Below, piece by piece: positions 28,754-36,566 of a DNA stretch of 64,000 bases (positions are counted from its first letter, which is position 1; each line of letters opens with the position of its first letter). The DNA is taken from assembly GCA_021818925.1 (NCBI GenBank), contig JAKASU010000001.1:132036-196035 (forward strand), written 5' to 3'. Made by a program: the position numbers and the translations under genes. This DNA is from Microcaldota archaeon. GTDB taxonomy: Archaea; Micrarchaeota; Micrarchaeia; Micrarchaeales; CABMGC01. The notes beneath the pieces are model-generated. The model was given only the letters and a program-made list of their open reading frames with translations, ran no database searches and was not told where the DNA came from.

Positions 28754-29248
28754 ATGCCAGAACAAATGCTTGGCAAGAGCAGCGAAACCGGAAAACAGAC
28801 AATAAATGCTGAACCGTTCAAGACCGCTGTCAGGTCTGCGGGCGAAGCGCCTAAAAGCGACAGGTTCACACTATTCGAACGCTTCACGTTGAGATTGCCC
28901 AAGACAAGACAGAGCGCAATGGAATTGGGGGAGCTGGCGGAGAAAAAGCCCGAAAGACATTCGATTACTACCAAGCAGGCGCTTCTGACAGGCATCGGGG
29001 CCACCGCCGTTTCTTTCGGAATCCAGGCAGCCATATTCGCTTCACAGAACCCGTTCGTGGGCGGGACATCAAGCTTCTTCGTCAACGCAACCGCGCAGGC
29101 TCTGGGCCTTGCGCATAATCTCGTGCCAGCCGCCAGCCCGGTGCTGGTAGGTGTAGAAGGAATGCTTCTTTCCCTTGGGATAGGAGCAGCAACAACCACC
29201 GTGCTGACATACCTGGCGCACAGGAATTCCAAGAAGAGCTCTGAGTAA
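28754..29248 (+). CDS. Hypothetical membrane protein
   Basis: 164-aa ORF with two hydrophobic segments; no recognised family. Confidence 0.5.
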   Translation: MPEQMLGKSSETGKQTINAEPFKTAVRSAGEAPKSDRFTLFERFTLRLPKTRQSAMELGELAEKKPERHSITTKQALLTGIGATAVSFGIQAAIFASQNPFVGGTSSFFVNATAQALGLAHNLVPAASPVLVGVEGMLLSLGIGAATTTVLTYLAHRNSKKSSE

Positions 29249-29265
29249 CGGCCGATGGGTTCCTG

Positions 29266-29943
29266 TCAGAGGTTCAGGGCTTCGGCGACCCTTGAGAGTT
29301 CGAAGCCTGTCGTAGTCTCTCCGACTACCAGTCCCTTCGAGTTCGCTGCGACGCAGAGGCCTATGTTCACAGAGCCAAGGTTTGCGGTCGACTGCTCTGA
29401 TTTCATTCCGACGAACTTTTCGATCGCCTCTTTCTCGTGTTCTGTAGCCCTGTTGTTCACCACAAGCCCAGCATTGGTGAGTATGTTGTTTGCTCCAACA
29501 GTCTTGAATCCGCCGGTTGAGGCCCTCAGCACTTCCACATTGAGTGCGTCGGCGATCACCTTCTCCTCGCCCTTTCCGTACTCGGGGTTGACCACCGCGA
29601 ACTTGTCGTTTACAAGTATGTTGTTCTTGAGCGCGTTGTAATCCGTATGCAGCACCTCCACCCTGAACCCGTGCAGCTTCTCCTTGAGCTCCGATAACTC
29701 ACGCTCATCTACGCCCGATGGAAGCAGAATGCCGTTTGAGTTCGCGACAACGTACACCCCGACAAATCCGGAATTGTTCACGCTCGCCCTTATTCCCTCC
29801 ACGCCGAGCGCATCGCTCAGTATTCGCTCCTCGCCCCTGCTGGCGTCGTTTCCAATCAGGAAGAATTTGTCAGTGGCGGTGACCCAGGCACCGATGTAGT
29901 CGTTGCCCAGTATCTCGAGCTTCTCGATGCCCATCTCAATCAT
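29266..29943 (-). CDS. eif6: Translation initiation factor aIF-6
   Basis: Pentein repeats 'GNDYIGAWVTATDKFFLIG', 'NNILTNAGLVVNNRATEHE'. Confidence 0.95.
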   Translation of the reverse strand: MIEMGIEKLEILGNDYIGAWVTATDKFFLIGNDASRGEERILSDALGVEGIRASVNNSGFVGVYVVANSNGILLPSGVDERELSELKEKLHGFRVEVLHTDYNALKNNILVNDKFAVVNPEYGKGEEKVIADALNVEVLRASTGGFKTVGANNILTNAGLVVNNRATEHEKEAIEKFVGMKSEQSTANLGSVNIGLCVAANSKGLVVGETTTGFELSRVAEALNL

Positions 29944-30371
29944 GCTTGCTTCTGCTGCCTAGGCTCCTTAGTCTCCTTGGGTTTCTGCTTCGCCTCTGTC
30001 TCTGCCTTCTTCTGGGGCTTCTTCTCTTCGGTTTTCTTCTGCTCCGCCTTTGCCGCTGCAGCTGGAGCCGCCACCTGAGCCTTCTGGCCGTAGATCTTCG
30101 CTTCCACCCTGTCAGCAGATTTCTCCACGTTTATCTTCAGCTTCGCCCACAGGAAAGAAGCGCCGCTCGCGTTCTTCGCTATGAACTCGCTGAGCTCCCT
30201 GTTTATGACCACCGTCTCCGGGTCGGACTTCGAGAACCTTGCCACCGCCTCCCTTACGAGTCCCGCCGCCCTCTTCCTCCTCCTTGCGGTGTGCAGCCTG
30301 AGAAGGCTCTTCCTCAGGTTTATCGTCATAGTCTGCGTCGTTGGTTGTGTTGCGCCCTGCGCCATATTCAT
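29940..30371 (-). CDS. rpl31e: Ribosomal protein L31e with Lys/Ala-rich C-terminal extension
   Basis: 'INLRKSLLRLHTARRRKRAAGLVREAVARFSK...VVINRELSEFIAKNA'. Confidence 0.88.
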   Translation of the reverse strand: MNMAQGATQPTTQTMTINLRKSLLRLHTARRRKRAAGLVREAVARFSKSDPETVVINRELSEFIAKNASGASFLWAKLKINVEKSADRVEAKIYGQKAQVAAPAAAAKAEQKKTEEKKPQKKAETEAKQKPKETKEPRQQKQA

Positions 30372-30403
30372 GCACCCTTGATCTTATTTCCAAGGCTTAC
30401 GCA

Positions 30404-30589
30404 CTAAAGGCCAAGCCTCTTCTTCTTGTGCCAGGTGTTGAGCTTGAGCTTCCTGTGCCTCCAGTCTCTCGCGAACTTGTTGAACTGCAGCTTCCTGTGC
30501 GTCCTCACCATCGCGAGTATCGGCATTCTCCTGTTCCGCTTAAGCCTCTTTCCCAGCATCTGCTTCTTCTTGAAACTTTTCTTTCCCAT
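30404..30589 (-). CDS. rpl39e: Ribosomal protein L39e
   Basis: 'KKQMLGKRLKRNRRMPILAMVRTHRKLQFNKFARDWRHRKL'; GTGATC SD. Confidence 0.9.
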   Translation of the reverse strand: MGKKSFKKKQMLGKRLKRNRRMPILAMVRTHRKLQFNKFARDWRHRKLKLNTWHKKKRLGL

Positions 30590-30593
30590 CTGA

Positions 30594-30917
30594 TCACTTG
30601 TGCTTGAACTCTATCCTGGATTCCGGCTTGAACGTGAGGCGCGAGAGCAGGTCACGCAGCTGCGGTTCCGTTATCGTGCCCGTTACCCTGTTTCCTCTTG
30701 CCATCGCGATCAGCAGGTCGAGAAGCTGCGCGTAAAGCTCGTAGTTTGCGACGCGCACATTCATGAGGCGCTCATAGGCCTCCGGCGTCATCAACCTCTT
30801 TACAGTTGCCTTCTTCTCCTGCTCTATCTGCATCTCCCGCAGGCGTCTGTTCACTTCCTTTCTCATTTTTGCCTGCGCTTCGTTGTCATCCTGTGAAGCA
30901 TCCTTTGCCAATTTCAA
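30594..30917 (-). CDS. PDCD5/TFAR19-family DNA-binding protein (TTG start)
   Basis: 'LMTPEAYERLMNVRVANYELYAQLLDLLIAMARGNRVTGTITEPQLRDLL' PDCD5 pattern; TTG preceded by GGTG. Confidence 0.88.
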   Translation of the reverse strand: MKLAKDASQDDNEAQAKMRKEVNRRLREMQIEQEKKATVKRLMTPEAYERLMNVRVANYELYAQLLDLLIAMARGNRVTGTITEPQLRDLLSRLTFKPESRIEFKHK

Positions 30918-31330
30918 GCACCGCGGACTATCTCGTTCGCTATCTTGTCAAGGAATGATTTGCCGCTGGCCGTTATCTCCCTTCCCTGCTTGCCCTTCTT
31001 GACGTAGCCTGCCTTCTCCAGCGCGTTGAGCGCGTCTGTTATCATGCTACCACCCGCGCGCATATGGTGGTGCCTTGTAACAACATGGCCCTTCCGGCTC
31101 CCGTACCTCGTCCTCAGCCTCGAGACGCCGACAGGCCCGCTCACATACACCTGCCTCAGCAGCGACGCGCTGCGTATGTACCAGAAGTCCTTCTGCGATG
31201 GTATCCTCTCCTTGCTCGGGCCCGTCTTAACGTAGTCGGCGTAAACAGGCTTCGCTATTCCCTTCTCCTTCAGCCTCTGCGCCGCTACGCCTACCAGTTT
31301 GCCCGAATCCACCTCATAGACATTAGCCAT
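30914..31330 (-). CDS. rps19e: Ribosomal protein S19e
   Basis: 'FWYIRSASLLRQVYVSGPVGVSRLRTRYGSRKGH...HMRAGGSMITDALNALEKAGYV'. Confidence 0.95.
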   Translation of the reverse strand: MANVYEVDSGKLVGVAAQRLKEKGIAKPVYADYVKTGPSKERIPSQKDFWYIRSASLLRQVYVSGPVGVSRLRTRYGSRKGHVVTRHHHMRAGGSMITDALNALEKAGYVKKGKQGREITASGKSFLDKIANEIVRGA

Positions 31331-31418
31331 TCTGAAAACCTAAAATAGCGAATATAATGATATGTTAAGCTATAAATATGTAAGGATAGCAATAAAATAG
31401 CTTATTGTAGTTGGTCGC

Positions 31419-31691
31419 ATGCAGATAAAAGTGAACGTTATCGAGGATGAGAGCAAGAGCTTCGTCGCCGAGCTTGTCGGCGCCGACAGGAGCTTCGTAG
31501 ACCTGATAAAGGAGAAGCTGTCGGAAAACAAGGACGTAGAGTTCTCGAGCGTTGAGAAGGACCACCCCGAAACCGGCGACCCGAGACTTATCGTGAAGTC
31601 CTCGAAGAACGCAAGGGGCCTGGTGCTCAAGGCGATAGAGTCGCTGGAGGACGACCTGAAGGAGCTGGAAGGCGAGATACCAAAGAAGTAA
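31419..31691 (+). CDS. rpoL: DNA-directed RNA polymerase subunit L
   Basis: RPB11-like 'VEFSSVEKDHPETGDPRLIVKSSKNARGLVLKAIESL'. Confidence 0.85.
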   Translation: MQIKVNVIEDESKSFVAELVGADRSFVDLIKEKLSENKDVEFSSVEKDHPETGDPRLIVKSSKNARGLVLKAIESLEDDLKELEGEIPKK

Positions 31692-31695
31692 TAGG

Positions 31696-32253
31696 ATGCC
31701 GGTAAAGCAGGGCATACGCATACTCGCGATAGACGATTCCTCATTCAGCAAGAAGGATAAAGAGGCGCTGGTTGTCGGCGTCGTCGGCAGGCAGGACCTG
31801 ATCGAAGGCGTGCTCTCTTTTCATGTGAAGGTAGACGGCAGCGACGCAACAGGCAAGATAATCAGCAAGGTGAAGCGCTCTCACTTCCGCGACCAGATAA
31901 AGCTCGTTGCGCTGCACGGCGTGACCCTTGCGGGTCTCAACATGGTCGACCTGAGGAGGGTGAGCGGAGAGCTGAAGACACCTGTGGTGAGCATTATACG
32001 CAGGAAGCCGCACGCCGATGAGCTCGAGAAAGCGATAAAGTCCGCGGGCAGAGGCGCCTCAAAGCGGCTCGCGCTTCTGAAGGAGATGAACGCAATGATG
32101 CCGATACGCAGACATGCAGGTTTCTACGTGCAGCACGCCGGCATAAAGGCCGATGATTTCGCAAAACTTCAGGAGAATGCGATTCGGTTCCTCAGGCTTG
32201 CGCACATGATAGCCAACGGGGTATCTTCCGGGGAATCCAAAGGCAGGATATAG
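31696..32253 (+). CDS. DUF99 family protein (endonuclease V-like fold)
   Basis: 'IRILAIDDSSFSKK...VVGVVGR...VVSIIRRKP' DUF99 pattern. Confidence 0.85.
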   Translation: MPVKQGIRILAIDDSSFSKKDKEALVVGVVGRQDLIEGVLSFHVKVDGSDATGKIISKVKRSHFRDQIKLVALHGVTLAGLNMVDLRRVSGELKTPVVSIIRRKPHADELEKAIKSAGRGASKRLALLKEMNAMMPIRRHAGFYVQHAGIKADDFAKLQENAIRFLRLAHMIANGVSSGESKGRI

Positions 32254-32256
32254 GGC

Positions 32257-32676
32257 CTAGTATCTCAGGTTGATCTGGAGCGCGACCACAGCGTTGAACT
32301 TCCCGAGCGCCAGTTTCTTCCTCCTCAGGCTTTCGCTCTTGTACGCCCTCTTTGATTCTACCGCGTACTTCTCGTACAAGCCGTGAAGCAGTTCTTTGAC
32401 CCTGCGCCTGCTTATGCTGTCGTTTTCCAGCGCGTTCACGCTAACAGTGTCTTCAAACCAGAGGCTTTCGCTGTCCAACCCTTTCTTGAACGCCATTACC
32501 TCCAACGCCACTCCCGACCTTTCGGCAATCTCGCGAAGCGCAGCCATTGCACCTTCCGATTCCGTATCATTCTTGACCCGCATGCGCCACTCAGCCCCCC
32601 TTGCAAGGCCGTCAAGGGTCATCACAAGCTCTCCTCTCGTGATAAACGCCCTGTCCTTCTCCAGTATCGACGCCAT
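32257..32676 (-). CDS. Hypothetical protein
   Basis: 139-aa ORF immediately upstream of the 16S promoter region, no recognised family. Confidence 0.5.
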   Translation of the reverse strand: MASILEKDRAFITRGELVMTLDGLARGAEWRMRVKNDTESEGAMAALREIAERSGVALEVMAFKKGLDSESLWFEDTVSVNALENDSISRRRVKELLHGLYEKYAVESKRAYKSESLRRKKLALGKFNAVVALQINLRY

Positions 32677-32702
32677 TTTCTCCCCAGCCTAATTCGAAGG
32701 CA

Positions 32703-32713
32703 AGTATATAAAC
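32703..32713 (+). promoter_or_regulatory. Candidate TATA box of the 16S rRNA gene
   Basis: AGTATATAAAC ~80 nt before the processing stem. Confidence 0.45.
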
Positions 32714-32793
32714 CATTTCCTGCATATACTTATCCTGCATTTAGGGGGTTTTCTAACTCCTCAGATGCTTCTGTGAAAATTGCTTTGGCAATT

Positions 32794-32826
32794 AGATTTA
32801 GTCTTGAGGAATGCAAGTAGTTGCGA
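32794..32826 (+). other. 5' arm of 16S processing stem with bulge-helix-bulge
   Basis: AGATTTAGTCTTGAGGA-ATGC-AAG-TAGTTGCGA pairs with 34391-34423. Confidence 0.85.
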
Positions 32827-32861
32827 ACTCGCAAATTGCTCGCGGAAATAAACACACCAGC

Positions 32862-34357
32862 CATTGATACCAGTCGATGCTGCTGGAGGACACTGCTATC
32901 AGATTTCGACAGCCATGCAAGTTTGCTCACCGGCTTCGGTGGGCGGCGCACGGCTCAGTAACGCGTAGTCAATCTAACCTCGAGAGGGGCATAACGTTGG
33001 GAAACTGACGCTAATATCACATAGGCCAGGGACTCTGGAATGGAATCTTGGTCGAAATCGCTATGGAAATTGCACCATGGCGGCTCGAGGATGGGACTGC
33101 GTCGGATCAGGCAGATGGCGGGGTAACGGCCCACCATACCTTTGACCCGTAGGGGCTATGGAAGTAGAAGCCCCGAGAAGGGCACTGAGACAAGGGCCCT
33201 AGCGCTACGGCGTGCAGCAGGCGCGAAACCTCTACAATGCGCGAAAGCGTGATAGGGGGAGTCTGAGTGGCGCACTTCGGTGTGCCTTTTGCCAAGTCTA
33301 AATCGCTTGGCGAATAAGTGCTGGGTAAGACCGGTGGCAGCCGCCACGGTAATACCGGCGGCACAAGTGGTGTCCGCGATTATTGGGCTTAAAGGGCCAG
33401 TAGCCTGTTGGAACCGTCCCAAGTGAAATGTCAGCGCTCAACGTTGACGCCGGCTTGGGATACCTTCCGACTAGGGAGTGGGAGAGGTCAGGGGTACTTA
33501 TGGGGTAGGGGTAAAATCCTGTAATCCTATAAGGACCACCGGTGGCGAAGGCGCCTGACCAGAACACATCCGACGGTGAGTGGCTAAGGCTAGGAGAACG
33601 AATCGGATTAGATACCCGAGTAGCCCTAGCAGTAAATTATGCAGACTCAGGTGTTGCACCACTTTTTAGTGGCGCAGTACCGTAGGGAAACTGATAAGTC
33701 TGCCGCCTGGGGAGTACGGCCGCAAGGTTGAAACTTAAAGCAATTGGCGGGGGAGCACCACAAGGGGTGGATGCTGCGGTTTAATTTGATTCAACGCGCG
33801 AAATATCACCTGGAGCGACGGCAGGATGAAGGTCAGACTGAAGATCTTGCCCAACGAGCCGAGAGGTGGTGCATGGTGATCGTCAGCTCGTGGTGTGAAC
33901 TGTCCGGTTAAGTCCGGTAACGAGCGAGACCCTCATGAACAGTTGCAACCGGCGAAGAGATTCGCTGGGCACTCTGTTTGGACCGCCTCCGTTTAAGGAG
34001 GAGGAAGGAGAGGGCGACGGTACGTCAGTATGCCCCGAATCTCCAGGGCTACACGCGGCATACAGAGGCTGCCACAATGGGTTGCGACGCCGAAAGGCGG
34101 AGCTAATCCCCCAAAAGCAGTCAAAGTCCGGATTGAGGGCTGAAACTCGCCCTCATGAAGCTGGAATCCCTAGTAATCTCTTGTCACTATCGAGAGGTGA
34201 ATGTGTCCCCGCTCCTTGCACACACCGCCTGTCAAGTCACCCAAGCGAGGCTCTAGTGAGGCAGCGTCTTTAAGGCGCTTTCGAACTAGTGCTCTGTGAG
34301 GGGGGCTAAGTCATAACAAGGTATCCGTAGGGGAACCTGCGGATAGATCACCTCGGA
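32862..34357 (+). rRNA. rrs: 16S ribosomal RNA
   Basis: Complete archaeal SSU signatures: GCAGCAGGCGCGAAA, GGCAGCCGCCACGGTAATACC, ATTAGATACCCGAGTAG, AATTGGCGGGGGAGCAC, CACACCGCC..., AACAAGGTATCCGTAGGGGAACCTGCGG..ATCACCTC; ends approximate. Confidence 0.97.
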
Positions 34358-34390
34358 ACATTATGTTTCGTCAAGCAGGGCATTTTGCTC

Positions 34391-34423
34391 TCGCAACTAG
34401 CATTAATCCTCAAGACTAGATCT
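34391..34423 (+). other. 3' arm of 16S processing stem with bulge-helix-bulge
   Basis: TCGCAACTA-GCAT-TAA-TCCTCAAGACTAGATCT, complementary to 32794-32826. Confidence 0.85.
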
Positions 34424-34436
34424 TCCTTTTTTTGTC
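34424..34436 (+). terminator. Poly-T terminator downstream of the 16S gene
   Basis: TTCCTTTTTTTGT directly after the processing stem. Confidence 0.5.
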
Positions 34437-34485
34437 CTTCTCATAGCGCAAGCCAAGTTAAATCTTTATCCTAGCTAACAATATC

Positions 34486-34974
34486 ATGCGCTTCAAGCCA
34501 ACGCCAGAACTGTGCTATCTCGCCGGACTGGCCGGAAGGAGCAACGAGCCCGAGCAGAGCATTGTCGGAGTAAGGACGCAGAACGAGGAGATAGAGCAGA
34601 GGTTCGTACAGTACGCGATAAAGCTCGGCACAGACACGAAGAAGATACTCATAGAAGAGAGTGAAGGCGGCTTCAGGCACGTATACACATACAATTCCAA
34701 ACTTGCAAAGATGATAAGGGAGATAATGAAAGAGCGAGCCTCTCTGGCGAGAAAGAGGGGGAACCTTGCTGCGGCGTTCATAGCCGGCACCTTCGACGCG
34801 AACGGCCACGTATCAAACGGCGCCCTGACAATAAGGAAGCTCGAGAAGGGAGACGAGCTGCTTCTCGAACTGCTTGGAGTTCATTCTGTGAACTCAAAGA
34901 TAATGAACATACGCGGGTTCCTATCGCTCATCAAAAAGGACAGCATCTTGGCCGACAGCGTGAAGCTCGGCTAA
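34486..34974 (+). CDS. Free-standing LAGLIDADG-fold protein (homing endonuclease-like, probably degenerate)
   Basis: Two LAGLIDADG-like helices 'LCYLAGLAGRSN' and 'AAFIAGTFDANGHVSNGALTIRK...LLLELLGVHS'; usual catalytic acid positions read S/N. Confidence 0.7.
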   Translation: MRFKPTPELCYLAGLAGRSNEPEQSIVGVRTQNEEIEQRFVQYAIKLGTDTKKILIEESEGGFRHVYTYNSKLAKMIREIMKERASLARKRGNLAAAFIAGTFDANGHVSNGALTIRKLEKGDELLLELLGVHSVNSKIMNIRGFLSLIKKDSILADSVKLG

Positions 34975-34975
34975 T

Positions 34976-35239
34976 CTATTCCCGCTTCGCCTCTGGCAGA
35001 AACAGAAGTATTCCCATCTCCTTCGCATATTCCCGCACCTCCCGGCTCGCCGAAACGCCCACGACCCCGAAGTTGTATCCCCTGAACTGCTTTTCGAGGT
35101 CAATCTTTATGGCTTTCGCACTCACAACATCTTCTATCTTGATGCCGCGCTTAAAAACTGTCGTTGTTAGCAGTTTGTCATCAGTATGCAAGCCTACGTC
35201 GTGCTCAGCGCCGCTTTCACCTTTGATCTTTATGGTCAT
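34976..35239 (-). CDS. Hypothetical small protein, possibly restriction endonuclease-like fold
   Basis: 87-aa ORF; 'FGVVGVSASREVREYAKEMGILLFLPEA' vaguely Mrr-like. Confidence 0.4.
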   Translation of the reverse strand: MTIKIKGESGAEHDVGLHTDDKLLTTTVFKRGIKIEDVVSAKAIKIDLEKQFRGYNFGVVGVSASREVREYAKEMGILLFLPEAKRE

Positions 35240-35310
35240 GTAATCAATCTGTCTTTTGATGCCCGCTTAAAATAGCTTTGCCTGTGATTTGTTTGGTCGA
35301 GAAGCCTTCC

Positions 35311-35604
35311 TCACTCTCTCTTGAGCGGGCGCAGCCTCATCTCGATTCCGTTCCTGTTCATGTTCCACATCCTTGCCTCGGCACCGTGCGTTATTCCAGG
35401 ACCGGCCAGCACGATCCTGAACCCGTCAAACCTTATTCCCTGAGCCCACAGGATCTGCTCCGCGAAGAGCACGTCATACTCAGTTATCTCCTTGGCGAAC
35501 CTCACTTCCATGTCCTTTTCCATGTCGTCTATGTACGTTACGTGTGCGTTGTAGTACGTTGCATACGCAGGATCTATGCTTCTCCTCATCGTCATCTTTA
35601 CCAA
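35311..35604 (-). CDS. Hypothetical protein
   Basis: 97-aa ORF, intergenic context supports it; no family recognised. Confidence 0.45.
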   Translation of the reverse strand: MVKMTMRRSIDPAYATYYNAHVTYIDDMEKDMEVRFAKEITEYDVLFAEQILWAQGIRFDGFRIVLAGPGITHGAEARMWNMNRNGIEMRLRPLKRE

Positions 35605-35649
35605 AGCAAGGTATTTTAAAGTTCAAGCAGAATGCTAAACAGGTATCTG

Positions 35650-36000
35650 ATGCTTCTGGGCGTAAAGAGAATCTACGAAAAGAGGGCCGTCTCTGACGGA
35701 AAACGCATCCTTGTCGATAGGCTGTGGCCCAGGGGGGTGAAGAAAGGCACGCAGAACCTCGACGAGTGGATGAGGGACGTGGCGCCCAGCGACGAGCTGA
35801 GGAAATGGTTCGCCCACGACCCCACGAAATGGGGCGAGTTCAAGAGCAGGTACAGGAAGGAGCTTTCCCATAACAGGAAGTTCAACGAGCTTGTAGAGAA
35901 GGCGAAGAGCACGGACATAACGCTTGTCTATTCTGCCACCGACACCGAACACAACAACGCCGTGGCTCTGGCCGAATTCATAAAAGAAGCGACCGCCTAG
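35650..36000 (+). CDS. DUF488 family protein
   Basis: 'VKRIYEKRAVSDGKRILVDRLWPRGVKK...EWMRDVAPSDELRKWFAHDPTKWGEFKSRYRKEL'. Confidence 0.93.
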   Translation: MLLGVKRIYEKRAVSDGKRILVDRLWPRGVKKGTQNLDEWMRDVAPSDELRKWFAHDPTKWGEFKSRYRKELSHNRKFNELVEKAKSTDITLVYSATDTEHNNAVALAEFIKEATA

Positions 36001-36560
36001 AACTCGACCTTCCTTATCTCTACCTTGGCCACCGGAGCTATCGCGCCGAACTTCTTCGTGGCCTCGGACTGCAGGTCGTTTGATACAAGAGCCTTCAGGA
36101 AATCCTCACGCGTCATCCTGCTGACGTATTCGACAACGAATGTGTGCACCGCCATCCTTATCGCGCTCTTCAGCCTCTGCGCGATCTTGATCCTTGTTGT
36201 CACGAGCAGCTTAAGCGTTATCTGGTTGCCCTCTTTGTCCTTGACTATGTCGTAGGTGTAGACGGCATCTGCCCTGCGCTTTACCAGCGAGTGCAGGTAG
36301 CTGTACTGCTGTGCCAGGTAGTCCACTTCGGTGTTGGCGACGCTTCCGTTCGCGTTCGTTATCTTCAGGCCCACTGTTGCGAAGGCGTGGTTTGGATTGT
36401 GCGTTATCCAGTTGAGGCTCACTTTCATTATCCTGCCGGTCACGCTCTTCTCATCGGCCGCAGGTATGCTGCCGATGACCTCCGTGGAGATGGCCTTCGG
36501 CGCGTAGACGTCGAACCACTGCTTCGTCTTCCACTTTTCAGCTCCTTTTTGAACGGCCAT
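35997..36560 (-). CDS. rps3ae: Ribosomal protein S3Ae
   Basis: 'WKTKQWFDVYAPKAIS...EVIGSIPAA...GR'. Confidence 0.93.
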   Translation of the reverse strand: MAVQKGAEKWKTKQWFDVYAPKAISTEVIGSIPAADEKSVTGRIMKVSLNWITHNPNHAFATVGLKITNANGSVANTEVDYLAQQYSYLHSLVKRRADAVYTYDIVKDKEGNQITLKLLVTTRIKIAQRLKSAIRMAVHTFVVEYVSRMTREDFLKALVSNDLQSEATKKFGAIAPVAKVEIRKVEF

Positions 36561-36566
36561 AAATCA

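Noticed and set aside
33107-33567. Minus-strand ORFs of 85-89 aa inside the 16S gene
   Set aside because: They are antisense to rRNA; conserved rRNA structure explains the open frames.
33935-34273. Plus-strand 112-aa ORF inside the 16S gene
   Set aside because: Lies entirely within rRNA; no protein-like composition.
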